Part shown: positions 1 through 5,554 of the stretch, piece after piece
Position numbering within the stretch: the first letter of the stretch is position 1
How the letters are laid out: each line of letters starts with the position of its first letter
NCBI GenBank assembly: GCA_964597685.1
Contig: CAZQZC010000034.1
Span: 1 to 20,038, forward strand
Length of the DNA stretch: 20,038 nucleotides
Origin: JBCBTJ01 sp964597685
GTDB taxonomy: Bacteria; Pseudomonadota; Alphaproteobacteria; Caulobacterales; Hyphomonadaceae
Direction of reading: 5' to 3'
Made by a program: the position numbers and the translations under genes
The notes under the pieces: generated by a model
The model's database searches: none
Seen by the model: the letters and a program-made list of their open reading frames with translations, nothing else
What the model was told of the DNA's origin: nothing

Positions 1-231
1 TTCCATTTTCACAGTTAGCGAGATCATCAGCGCGATGCGCTGGGTATGGCCGCCGAGCTTGGCGTAATTCGCCACGCGGTTCTTCAGGTTGCGCGCTTTG
101 CCGACATAGAGCGCCTCGCCGTCCTGACCGAACATGCGATACACGCCCGGCTTCGCCGGCAGGCGCTTGAGATTGTCTTTGATGACGTCGACACCCCTTA
201 TCGGGGCCGACTCGGCGGCGGGCATGTCCAT
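1..231 (-). CDS. uvrC: UvrABC excinuclease subunit C, N-terminal part (cut by window edge)
   Basis: The 77 visible residues begin MDMPAAESAPIRGVDVIK and contain a GIY-YIG nuclease N-terminus (GVYRMF, then ALYVGKARNLKNRV), which in the UvrC family makes the 3' incision in nucleotide excision repair after UvrAB has loaded on the lesion. The spacing of the GVY and YVGKA motifs and the following basic K-N-R segment are typical of UvrC rather than of stand-alone GIY-YIG proteins. The start is bounded by an in-frame TAA at 241-243; ATG at 231 or 225 are the only options and neither has a strong Shine-Dalgarno sequence. The rest of the gene lies beyond base 1. It sits 50 bp downstream of a small membrane protein gene on the same strand, so co-transcription is possible. 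Confidence 0.93.
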   Translation of the reverse strand, partial: MDMPAAESAPIRGVDVIKDNLKRLPAKPGVYRMFGQDGEALYVGKARNLKNRVANYAKLGGHTQRIALMISLTVKME

Positions 232-281
232 GGGGCCAATTTAGGCGACTGGGACGCCGCGCGAACCCCCATTCGGTGCGC

Positions 282-569
282 TTAATTGATGAGGGACCTT
301 GCGCCGCCCGAGGTGAACTCCACCAACCAGTCGACACCCAGAGCGAACGCCATCAGAAGGCCGCCGGCGAACAGCAGCGTTTTCACGAAGTCGCCGCCCG
401 CCTGCGCCTTAACGGGGCTGCGCACAATGAGAAGGCCGACCAAAAGCGCTCCCGCGCCTAGCCCCAATTGCTGCTCGAACGGCAAATGTCCGAACCAGTC
501 GCTTCCATCTTTCGCGAAGCCCGAGACTTCGTGGAGCATGTCGCTCCATGCCTGTTTGAAACGCTCCAT
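282..569 (-). CDS. small two-helix membrane protein, unknown function
   Basis: A 95-residue protein with a polar, amphipathic N-terminus (MERFKQAWSDMLHEV) and two hydrophobic stretches, about residues 36-50 and 64-82, giving a short hairpin membrane protein. I do not recognise a named family. It is preferred to the overlapping plus-strand frame because it has clean membrane segments, ordinary composition and a plausible ATG with AAGGG upstream, whereas the opposite frame is Pro/Arg/Ser-rich. It lies 55 bp downstream of a gene for a protein of the same architecture (625-939): both have a Trp near the N-terminus, an E-Q pair just before helix 1 (FEQQL versus DEQKL), a basic loop and a second helix, suggesting an old tandem duplication. 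uvrC follows 50 bp later. Confidence 0.7.
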   Translation of the reverse strand: MERFKQAWSDMLHEVSGFAKDGSDWFGHLPFEQQLGLGAGALLVGLLIVRSPVKAQAGGDFVKTLLFAGGLLMAFALGVDWLVEFTSGGARSLIN

Positions 570-624
570 CTCAAGAACCCTTCACGTTACGCCCTTGCCC
601 CAAAACAATGCAAAATCCACGCCG

Positions 625-939
625 TCATCCAAACGTCGGCAAGTCTGGCCGCGTCGCGATGATCCAGCCGGCCACGAAGTTGAAGACGATGACCAGGCCG
701 AACGCCAGAATCGACTGGATCGGCCGCGACTTTTTGTGCCTGTCGCGCGCTGGATAGACGATCGCGAGAATAGCGAGGATCGCGATGAATAGGCCCAATC
801 CGATCAGTTTCTGCTCGTCTGACAGGCGCGCAGTGAAAACCAGGAGATCCGACGTCGCGTCGCGCGCAATCGCTTTGATCTCACCCCACAGGCTCTCATA
901 CGGTGTCAGCGATGAACCAGTCATAACTGCGGTCTGCAC
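625..939 (-). CDS. small two-helix membrane protein, likely paralogue of the next gene
   Basis: A 104-residue protein with two strongly hydrophobic segments (about residues 46-62 and 77-95) separated by a basic loop, RDRHKKSR, expected to face the cytoplasm. Function is unknown. An alternative start is Met6 at 924 (MTGSSLTPYESL). The order N-terminal amphipathic region, D-E-Q-K-L, helix, charged loop, helix parallels the 95-residue protein encoded just downstream. It is the first gene of a probable minus-strand unit; the AT-rich 190 bp upstream (940-1128) is the likely promoter region, but I cannot point to a convincing -35/-10 pair there. Confidence 0.7.
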   Translation of the reverse strand: MQTAVMTGSSLTPYESLWGEIKAIARDATSDLLVFTARLSDEQKLIGLGLFIAILAILAIVYPARDRHKKSRPIQSILAFGLVIVFNFVAGWIIATRPDLPTFG

Positions 940-1091
940 AAATCTCCGGATACTTGATATACCTCGGAGACGGCTAAGAACTTATGAAAAAAGTCCGGAA
1001 ATTCAGAAGCCAATATTATATTTGGTGAAACTTAAGCGCAGTTTTGGTTCAATTTGGTCCTGTGTCTGTTGTATTGTGACACGCTTGGCGT

Positions 1092-1122
1092 GCGTCCGCG
1101 CCGCTGGCGGCGACGCGGACGC
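1092..1122 (-). terminator. strong GC hairpin after the sigma operon
   Basis: A perfect 9-bp stem (GCGTCCGCG at 1092-1100 pairing with 1114-1122) encloses a smaller CCG/CGG stem with a CUGG loop (1101-1110). It begins 7 bp after the stop of the Spy-like gene. There is no U-tract on the minus strand, so it may be an RNA-stabilising 3' end or a Rho-assisted terminator rather than a classical intrinsic one. Confidence 0.4.
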
Positions 1123-1128
1123 TGGAGA

Positions 1129-1701
1129 CTAGTCTTCGATCGCCAATGCGCGAAGGCGCTTGCGGGCAGCCGATTCCACATCGGTTCGAACCACTTCGCG
1201 ATAGGCTTGCGCCTGGGCGTCGCTCAGGACGTTGCGAACGTCGATCATCATGGCCAGGCGAGTTCGCTTCAGGGCGTTTTCAGCGTCGACCACGCGGTCG
1301 AACGTTTCCAGCGCGGCCTCGCGATCGATCGGAGAGCTTTCGAGCAGCTCGTCCATATTGGACTCACGCCCGGCGTTCGACAGACGATGGCGCGTGAGCG
1401 CGGCTTCGCCTTCGGCCACGATGTCGATGATCTGCTCGCGTTGGGCCTCGGTCAGGCCGATCTCGTCGGCGCGCTCCAAGACTCTGTCTGGCGAGACCAG
1501 GTTCGGGGAGAAAATCGACGTAAAGTTTACGCTCGTCGGCCCGCGAACTATGATGCTTTCCCCTTGCAACGAAAGCGGCTTGTCCGACTCCGTTATGATG
1601 CGAAAGCGTTGGGTCTCAGCCCGATCTTGCGCCACGCTCTGCGCAAGGGCGCTCGCACCCGTAAGGGCCATGAATGCGGCCATGGCGGCGGTCTTGATCA
1701 T
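1129..1701 (-). CDS. Spy/CpxP-like periplasmic protein
   Basis: A 190-residue protein with a signal peptide (hydrophobic residues 5-20, likely cleavage after ALA at 18-20). The mature part is helical and charged, with LTEAQREQI around residues 83-91 and a second related stretch LSDAQAQAY near the C-terminus, i.e. the LTXXQ repeats of the Spy/CpxP/CnrX group of periplasmic chaperones and metal or envelope-stress sensors. No His/Met-rich metal site is obvious, so the signal it senses is unknown. The start overlaps the preceding anti-sigma candidate by ATGA (1698-1701), so it is the third gene of a sigma-factor operon; I infer that it either tunes the anti-sigma protein or is a stress effector. 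Confidence 0.8.
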   Translation of the reverse strand: MIKTAAMAAFMALTGASALAQSVAQDRAETQRFRIITESDKPLSLQGESIIVRGPTSVNFTSIFSPNLVSPDRVLERADEIGLTEAQREQIIDIVAEGEAALTRHRLSNAGRESNMDELLESSPIDREAALETFDRVVDAENALKRTRLAMMIDVRNVLSDAQAQAYREVVRTDVESAARKRLRALAIED

Positions 1702-2102
1702 TTTGGTGTCCTTTCCTTTGGAACTTCAAGTGTGAAAGCGGCGTCCAGCAACAAAGCGTCCGTGCCGAGCGTGTCGACGGGCTCGCCGTAGAGAAGCGCA
1801 TCGGTGCGGATCGTTCGGACCGGCTCCATGAGCAACAGGTCGCTTCGCGCCAGCGTTTCAGTGAAGGCGAGCAAATCGGGCGGCGTCGCCGGCGCGTCGC
1901 TGTGGTCGAGTGAGAGCGTGAGCGCAGCCGCCGCAACGATGGCCGCCGTGGTCGCGCTGGCGATCCAGACTCTCTCACGCCATGCGGCCCGCCGCGCTCG
2001 ATTGGCTGGGCGTGGCGACAGGAGCGCCGTAAACGCCGGAGCCGGAGAGGCGCGCCCGGCGGCGGCCTTGCGATAGGCTTGATGCAGTGTCGGCTCAGTC
2101 AT
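1698..2102 (-). CDS. single-pass membrane protein, putative anti-sigma factor
   Basis: A 134-residue protein starting at ATG 2102 (MTEPTLHQAYRKA); the frame is open further upstream but that would bury most of region 4 of the sigma gene. A basic region (about residues 31-44) precedes one membrane helix at about 45-65, followed by a periplasmic tail. It lacks the HxxxCxxC zinc motif of ZAS-type anti-sigma factors, so the assignment rests on position and topology: it overlaps the sigma factor gene by 8 bp (2095-2102) and the Spy-like gene by 4 bp. The short cytoplasmic part would bind the sigma factor and the roughly 70-residue periplasmic part would receive the signal. This function is inferred. 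Confidence 0.7.
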   Translation of the reverse strand: MTEPTLHQAYRKAAAGRASPAPAFTALLSPRPANRARRAAWRERVWIASATTAAIVAAAALTLSLDHSDAPATPPDLLAFTETLARSDLLLMEPVRTIRTDALLYGEPVDTLGTDALLLDAAFTLEVPKERTPK

Positions 2103-2622
2103 GCCGCTCTCCTGTGTTCTGGCCGAGGGTCTCTCGCAACCGCGTTTTGGCCCGCGCATAATGGGTGCGCGCGCTTCCCAGGCTCACGCCCATGGCCTCC
2201 GCCGCCTCCTCCACGGTGAAGTCCTGTCCGAAGACGAGCTCAGCGATCTGCGCTTGTCGCCGCGGCAAGGCGTTCAGGGCGTCGACAAGGGATTGCAGGA
2301 TGGGCTCGCCGGGCGGAGGGCCGACGGCGTCGCGGGTGTCCGGGGCGAGCGCCGGGAACCTGAACCGCGCCAGCGTCCGTCGGCGCCCCTGCGCGCGGGC
2401 GACCATCCGGATGACGCCGAACACCCAAGTCTTGTAGGCGGATCGCTCGGACCATGACGCCCGACCTTCCAAAATCGCAATATAGGCCTCATGCAAGACG
2501 TCATGGGCGAAATCGCGGTCACCGCCGCACACCGCGAGGGCCCAGCGCCACGCCGATGGGTGTAGTCGCTCCAAATCGGATTGCCTGGACATATCCCCGC
2601 AATAAGGCGCCATCTGCGTCAC
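2095..2622 (-). CDS. ECF-family RNA polymerase sigma factor
   Basis: Up to 175 residues with the two conserved sigma regions. Region 2 includes RDFAHDVLHEAYIAILEG (core-binding helix) and AYKTWVFGVIRMVA (-10 recognition); region 4 is ALNALPRRQAQIAELVF followed by the helix-turn-helix FTVEEAAEAMGVSLGSARTHY that contacts the -35 element. The first codon of the longest frame is GTG (2622); ATG at 2613 or 2592 are alternatives, the last one fitting the usual ECF length better. It heads the overlapping operon with the anti-sigma candidate and the Spy-like protein and is divergent from dps, from which it is separated by an AT-rich region of about 200 bp. Autoregulation is usual for such modules, but I could not identify its target promoter. 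Confidence 0.9.
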   Translation of the reverse strand: MTQMAPYCGDMSRQSDLERLHPSAWRWALAVCGGDRDFAHDVLHEAYIAILEGRASWSERSAYKTWVFGVIRMVARAQGRRRTLARFRFPALAPDTRDAVGPPPGEPILQSLVDALNALPRRQAQIAELVFGQDFTVEEAAEAMGVSLGSARTHYARAKTRLRETLGQNTGERHD

Positions 2623-2717
2623 CGGCTTCCCGCTGATCTCGTTGGTTGCGAGTGAGTGTCTCTTAGGCCCGCTGATATATGACGCGGCGCCCGTTGAATT
2701 TTGTATTTTCTATGACT

Positions 2718-2747
2718 TTGAAAAATTGTATAGAGAGTGTGTATATT
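2718..2747 (+). promoter_or_regulatory. sigma70-type promoter for dps
   Basis: TTGAAA (2718-2723), an 18-bp spacer and TATATT (2742-2747) form a near-consensus housekeeping promoter in an AT-rich stretch, giving a leader of about 70 nt before the dps start. A weaker TTGTCC-like element lies closer to the gene, from about 2767. Confidence 0.5.
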
Positions 2748-2826
2748 TAGAGGGTCGATTATCGATTTGTCCGTCGGCGCGCCATGTCCATATCCTGCCC
2801 AGGGCGACGGAAGAAAGGACGCACCG

Positions 2827-3291
2827 ATGACCATCGAGATTGGATTGAGCGCCGCACAACGCGAGTCTTCGGCGAAGGCCGTAAGAGCCGTGCTGGGCGA
2901 GACCTATGCGCTCTATGTGAAGACGCACGGATATCACTGGAACGTCACGGGCCAACGCTTTCAGGCGCTGCACGCCCAGTTCGAGACGCAGTACAGGGAA
3001 TTGTGGGCGGCTCTAGACGAGCTTGCAGAGCGGATGCGCGCCCTCGGCGTCTTCGCGCCGGGCTCGACAGACGATTTGTTGCAAGACGCGACGATCAAGC
3101 CGGACAATGGCGTGCCTGACGCCGACGCAATGATCGCCAACCTGGCGCGCGGTCACGAGGCGGTCTCCCGCGCGGCGAAGGCGGGTATCGAGACCGCCGA
3201 GGCCAATGGCGACGCCGTAACGGGCGATCTGCTGACGCAGCGTGCCGACGCGAGCGAGAAAACGGCGTGGATGCTTCGCGCGAGCCTCTGA
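2827..3291 (+). CDS. dps: Dps-family ferritin-like DNA-protecting protein
   Basis: A 154-residue four-helix ferritin-like protein. Dps dodecamers oxidise Fe(II) with hydrogen peroxide at inter-subunit sites, store the iron and shield DNA during stress. The ferroxidase ligands are visible at the expected spacing: His37 (in YHWNVTG), His49 (ALH), Glu53 in the place of the usual Asp, Asp64 and Glu68 (in ALDELAERM). Length is close to the family norm. The start is ATG 2827 (MTIEIGL), supported by a GGAAGAAAGGA ribosome-binding region; the frame extends 30 codons upstream but that part is not Dps-like. The N-terminus is short and has few Lys/Arg residues, so direct DNA binding through a basic tail is doubtful. 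It converges on the small RNA terminator at 3313-3342. Confidence 0.95.
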   Translation: MTIEIGLSAAQRESSAKAVRAVLGETYALYVKTHGYHWNVTGQRFQALHAQFETQYRELWAALDELAERMRALGVFAPGSTDDLLQDATIKPDNGVPDADAMIANLARGHEAVSRAAKAGIETAEANGDAVTGDLLTQRADASEKTAWMLRASL

Positions 3292-3307
3292 CGCGCGCGA
3301 CTTTCAG

Positions 3308-3342
3308 AAAAAAGGCCGGGCTGCGAATGTCGCGCCCGGCCT
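3308..3342 (-). terminator. intrinsic terminator of the small RNA / LysR unit
   Basis: A perfect 9-bp stem AGGCCGGGC/GCCCGGCCT (3313-3321 with 3334-3342), a 12-nt loop, and six T residues on the minus strand (3313-3308). It lies 21 bp past the dps stop and may also stop dps transcripts weakly, although the plus strand lacks a U-tract. Confidence 0.8.
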
Positions 3343-3420
3343 ATAAGTGTGGTCCTGTAAGGGGGAGGAAACGCCAAATTGGGAGGAACCAATCTGTTGT
3401 GCCCAGGACCCAAGCAACAC
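3308..3420 (-). ncRNA. candidate AbcR-like small RNA with two anti-Shine-Dalgarno motifs
   Basis: About 113 nt on the minus strand between the LysR gene and dps. It begins near the predicted +1 (3420). A long-range stem GGUCCUG/CAGGACC (3404-3410 with 3351-3357, perfect 7 bp, extended by GUGU/ACAC across a bulge) encloses a hairpin AUUGG-UUCCUC-CCAAU (3378-3393) and a single-stranded UUUCCUCCCCC (3361-3370 region). A 9-bp GC terminator hairpin plus U-tract ends the transcript. Exposed CCUCC motifs are how AbcR/alpha-r15 RNAs of Rhizobiales (and the C-rich loop RNA GsrN of Caulobacter) bind ribosome-binding sites of transporter or stress mRNAs. The neighbouring LysR gene is of the VtlR/LsrB type, a known activator of abcR in Brucella. 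No open reading frame fits. Structure is read from sequence; family assignment is inference. Confidence 0.6.
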
Positions 3421-3424
3421 TGAG

Positions 3425-3453
3425 TACATAGGCGGCGCCCGCGCAGATCACAC
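3425..3453 (-). promoter_or_regulatory. weak, probably activator-dependent promoter of the small RNA
   Basis: On the minus strand TATGTA (3430-3425) is preceded by 17 bp and a poor -35 GTGTGA (3453-3448). The start would fall at about 3420, exactly at the first paired base of the RNA. A weak -35 is what one expects of a LysR-activated promoter. Confidence 0.4.
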
Positions 3454-3474
3454 CCACGAATTCTTCAACAAAGC

Positions 3475-3490
3475 CATGCAATATCGCATG
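3475..3490. promoter_or_regulatory. 16-bp dyad, candidate LysR-type operator
   Basis: CATGCAATATCGCATG is a palindrome with one mismatched pair, centred about 62 bp upstream of the predicted small RNA start and just after the LysR stop codon. LysR recognition sites are usually centred near -65. The internal spacing (T-N10-A) is one base short of the classical T-N11-A, so the match is imperfect. Confidence 0.4.
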
Positions 3491-3508
3491 TGTCGATTTT
3501 GCCTGCGT

Positions 3509-4411
3509 TCATGCGCGCATAGATAGGGCGCGCAGGGCGTCGACCTCTCGCGTTAGGAAGTCCCGAAACGCCGCCACGCGCTTCGAGCGGCGCAAATCGC
3601 TTGGATAGATGAAATAGAGGTCGAAACTCGGTCCGATATGGTCTGGCAGGACGCGGATGAGTTTGGGCGCGGCGGCCGCCATGTAATCGGGCAGATCGGC
3701 GACCCCAAGACCCGCCTCGACGGCGCGCAGCATCGCCAGCACATTGTTGACCCGAAGGGCCGCTTCACGGGGCGGGCGGTCGTCGCGGCCGACCCGCTGG
3801 GCCCAATTGACCTCCTGCATCGGGGATCTCTCATCGCCGTAGACGATGATCCGGTGATTATCGAGATCCTGAGGCGTCTTCGGCACGCCGTGGGTCTTTA
3901 GGTAATCGGGCGCCGCATAGAGGCTTGTCGCCACGCTTGCGAGCTTGCGTTGGATTAGGTCGGCCTTATCGGCGGCCCAGAGACGGATCGCGCATTCCGC
4001 TTCAAGCTTCAGGAGGTCGTATTCTCTGTCGTCCAAGCGCAAGTCCAGCCGCAGGTCTGGATAAGCCCGCGCAAAGGGAGCGAGGCGCGGCACCAGCCAC
4101 GTCGAGCCGAACGCAACCGGCGTCGTGACGACAAGGTCGCCCTGCGGCGTGTCTTTCTGGTCTTTGAGAGCCGATGTCGCAGCGGTGGCTGCGGCGGCCA
4201 TGTCATTGGTGGAGCGATGAAGCGTTTGGCCGGCGTCGGTCAGCACCAATCCACGCGCATGACGCTGGAACAACGACACGCCGAGCGCCTCTTCAAGCGC
4301 TGCGATCTGCCGCGAGACGGCCGATTGCGAAATGCCGAGCCGCTCTCCAGCCGCCGTGAGGCTGCCGGATTCAGCGGCCGCGTGGAAGGATTTCAATTTG
4401 TCCCAATCCAT
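3509..4411 (-). CDS. LysR-type transcriptional regulator of the VtlR/LsrB group
   Basis: A 300-residue LysR protein. The N-terminal winged helix-turn-helix (MDWDKLKSFHAAAESGSL, then GISQSAVSRQIAALEEALGV, LFQRHARGL) is followed by the linker helix and an effector-binding domain from about residue 90. The DWDKLK opening, the RHARGL wing and the DLIQRKL and DLPDYM segments resemble LsrB of Sinorhizobium and VtlR of Brucella, regulators of stress and virulence; VtlR acts by activating the AbcR2 small RNA. The gene follows the S24 repressor gene by 54 bp and precedes a candidate small RNA of the AbcR type, supporting that subgroup. No strong ribosome-binding site precedes the ATG. Group membership is judged by eye; the LysR assignment itself is secure. 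Confidence 0.92.
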   Translation of the reverse strand: MDWDKLKSFHAAAESGSLTAAGERLGISQSAVSRQIAALEEALGVSLFQRHARGLVLTDAGQTLHRSTNDMAAAATAATSALKDQKDTPQGDLVVTTPVAFGSTWLVPRLAPFARAYPDLRLDLRLDDREYDLLKLEAECAIRLWAADKADLIQRKLASVATSLYAAPDYLKTHGVPKTPQDLDNHRIIVYGDERSPMQEVNWAQRVGRDDRPPREAALRVNNVLAMLRAVEAGLGVADLPDYMAAAAPKLIRVLPDHIGPSFDLYFIYPSDLRRSKRVAAFRDFLTREVDALRALSMRA

Positions 4412-4465
4412 CGATCAGAGGTGTGGCGCGCTCCGCGAGACATCGCAAGAGCTTGGCCCGCCGCT

Positions 4466-5083
4466 TTATTGGCTCGCCCACACGATGCGGGCCATCCAGG
4501 CGACCGACTTCGGATCCAGATGGCGCGGTGGGAAGTCAGGGTTGAACGACAGAAGCTCGATCTGCGTGTCGCTGCGCCGGCCGATCGCCTTCGCCATCAC
4601 TTCGCCGTCGAGCGTTTTCAGCACCACGCGGTCGCCCCGGCGGATCGGATCGCTGGGCGAGACGATGATCCGGTCGCCTTCGCGATAAACCGGCTCCATC
4701 GAATTTCCCATGATCTCAAGTGCGTAGACCGGCTCCGAGCCGAGGCCCGGAAACCGCACCTGCTCCCAACCTTCGCCCAAGGGGAAGCCGGAATCGTCGA
4801 AAAAGCCGTCGGCGCCGGCTTGGGCGAAACCGATCAACGGCGCCGTGGCGCCGCGCTTGCCTTCGATGATCGCAGCGAGGTCGTCGAATCCGGCGCCGAC
4901 CGCGTCGAGCGCGCGCGCGACGCTTTCGGTCGACGGCCAGCGCGGACGTCCGTCGCGTCCCTTGCGCTTGGACGGGTTGAAGGCGGTCGGGTCCAAACCG
5001 GCGCGTTTCGCGAGGCCCGACGGCGTCAAACCATAGCGCGCGGCCAAGCGGTCGAGGCCGTTCCAGATATCGCTGTGACGCAT
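4466..5083 (-). CDS. XRE/S24 (LexA-like) repressor
   Basis: A 205-residue two-domain regulator. Residues 1-72 form a helix-turn-helix domain (RYGLTPSGLAKRAGLDPTAF, then a Lys/Arg-rich loop). Residues 80-205 are an S24 peptidase-like domain with nucleophile Ser128 in IMGNSMEP and general base Lys165 in VMAKAIG; their spacing of 37 equals that of LexA. An Ala-Gly pair at 89-90 (AQAGADG) lies about where LexA self-cleaves, so RecA-stimulated or spontaneous inactivation is possible but unproven. Upstream are TCCTA/TAGGA dyads overlapping a TATAAT -10 box, indicating autorepression. The ATG at 5083 has GGGATGG five bases upstream. Similar stand-alone repressors occur outside prophages in alphaproteobacteria; no phage gene is visible nearby. 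Confidence 0.9.
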   Translation of the reverse strand: MRHSDIWNGLDRLAARYGLTPSGLAKRAGLDPTAFNPSKRKGRDGRPRWPSTESVARALDAVGAGFDDLAAIIEGKRGATAPLIGFAQAGADGFFDDSGFPLGEGWEQVRFPGLGSEPVYALEIMGNSMEPVYREGDRIIVSPSDPIRRGDRVVLKTLDGEVMAKAIGRRSDTQIELLSFNPDFPPRHLDPKSVAWMARIVWASQ

Positions 5084-5111
5084 CGAGCCATCCCAAAACT
5101 CGTCGTAAATA

Positions 5112-5146
5112 TCCTAAGGCTCTAGGAATAACAGCCTATTATAGGA
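5112..5146. promoter_or_regulatory. operator cluster and -10 box for the S24 repressor gene
   Basis: TCCTA-N6-TAGGA (5112-5127) is followed by the palindrome CCTATTATAGG (5135-5145). Reading the minus strand, the second dyad contains a perfect -10 box TATAAT (5143-5138); the matching -35 (GTCGAT around 5166-5161) is weak. Overlap of dyads with the -10 box fits autorepression and may also influence the divergent DUF952-pyrD genes. Confidence 0.6.
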
Positions 5147-5173
5147 TCATCAAGGCGCTAATCGACCCGGCGC

Positions 5174-5190
5174 AATTGCATGAATTGCAT
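5174..5190. repeat. tandem AATTGCAT pair
   Basis: AATTGCAT occurs twice at 5174-5181 and 5183-5190, one base apart, in the leader upstream of the DUF952 gene. The core ATTGCATG also occurs in the dyad at 3475-3490 (minus strand), so a shared regulator is conceivable, but short AT-rich words recur by chance. Confidence 0.3.
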
Positions 5191-5212
5191 CGACCTGATT
5201 GAACCGACCGCG

Positions 5213-5554
5213 ATGGAGCAACGATTCGTCTACAAGATCCTGACCGCCGACGATTGGTCGGCCGCCCAGGCCAACGGGGTCACTGCAACCGACCTCGACG
5301 CCGCCGACGGCTATGTCCATCTGTCGGCGCGCGATCAGGTCGGGGAGACGCTGCGCCTGCATTATTCGGGGGCCGAAGGGGCTGTCCTACTCGAATTTGA
5401 GACGGCGGCGCTCGGCGACGACTTGCTGTGGGAGCCCTCGCGCGGCGGCGCTTTGTTTCCGCATCTCTATGGCGATCTGCGCGTCGGCGAGGCCCGGCGG
5501 CGGTGGACGTTGTCGGTCTTGGACGGACGACCGCAGCTGCCCGACGATCTGTGA
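5213..5554 (+). CDS. DUF952 family protein
   Basis: A 113-residue cytoplasmic protein beginning MEQRFVYKIL. The family signature is clear: YVHLS (residues 33-37 region), GETLRLHY, LLWEPSRGGALFPHLYG. DUF952 proteins are small and of unknown biochemical role, structurally related to ADP-ribosyltransferase-like folds, and commonly lie directly upstream of pyrD in alphaproteobacteria. The start at 5213 is chosen because family members open close to the YKI strand; an ATG at 5180 would add eleven residues. The stop overlaps the pyrD GTG start (GTGA, 5551-5554), so translation is coupled. Confidence 0.88.
   Translation: MEQRFVYKILTADDWSAAQANGVTATDLDAADGYVHLSARDQVGETLRLHYSGAEGAVLLEFETAALGDDLLWEPSRGGALFPHLYGDLRVGEARRRWTLSVLDGRPQLPDDL

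Noticed and set aside
4217..5125. A 302-codon plus-strand frame across the LysR and S24 genes
   Set aside because: Covers parts of two real minus-strand genes and the intergenic gap between them; no domain.
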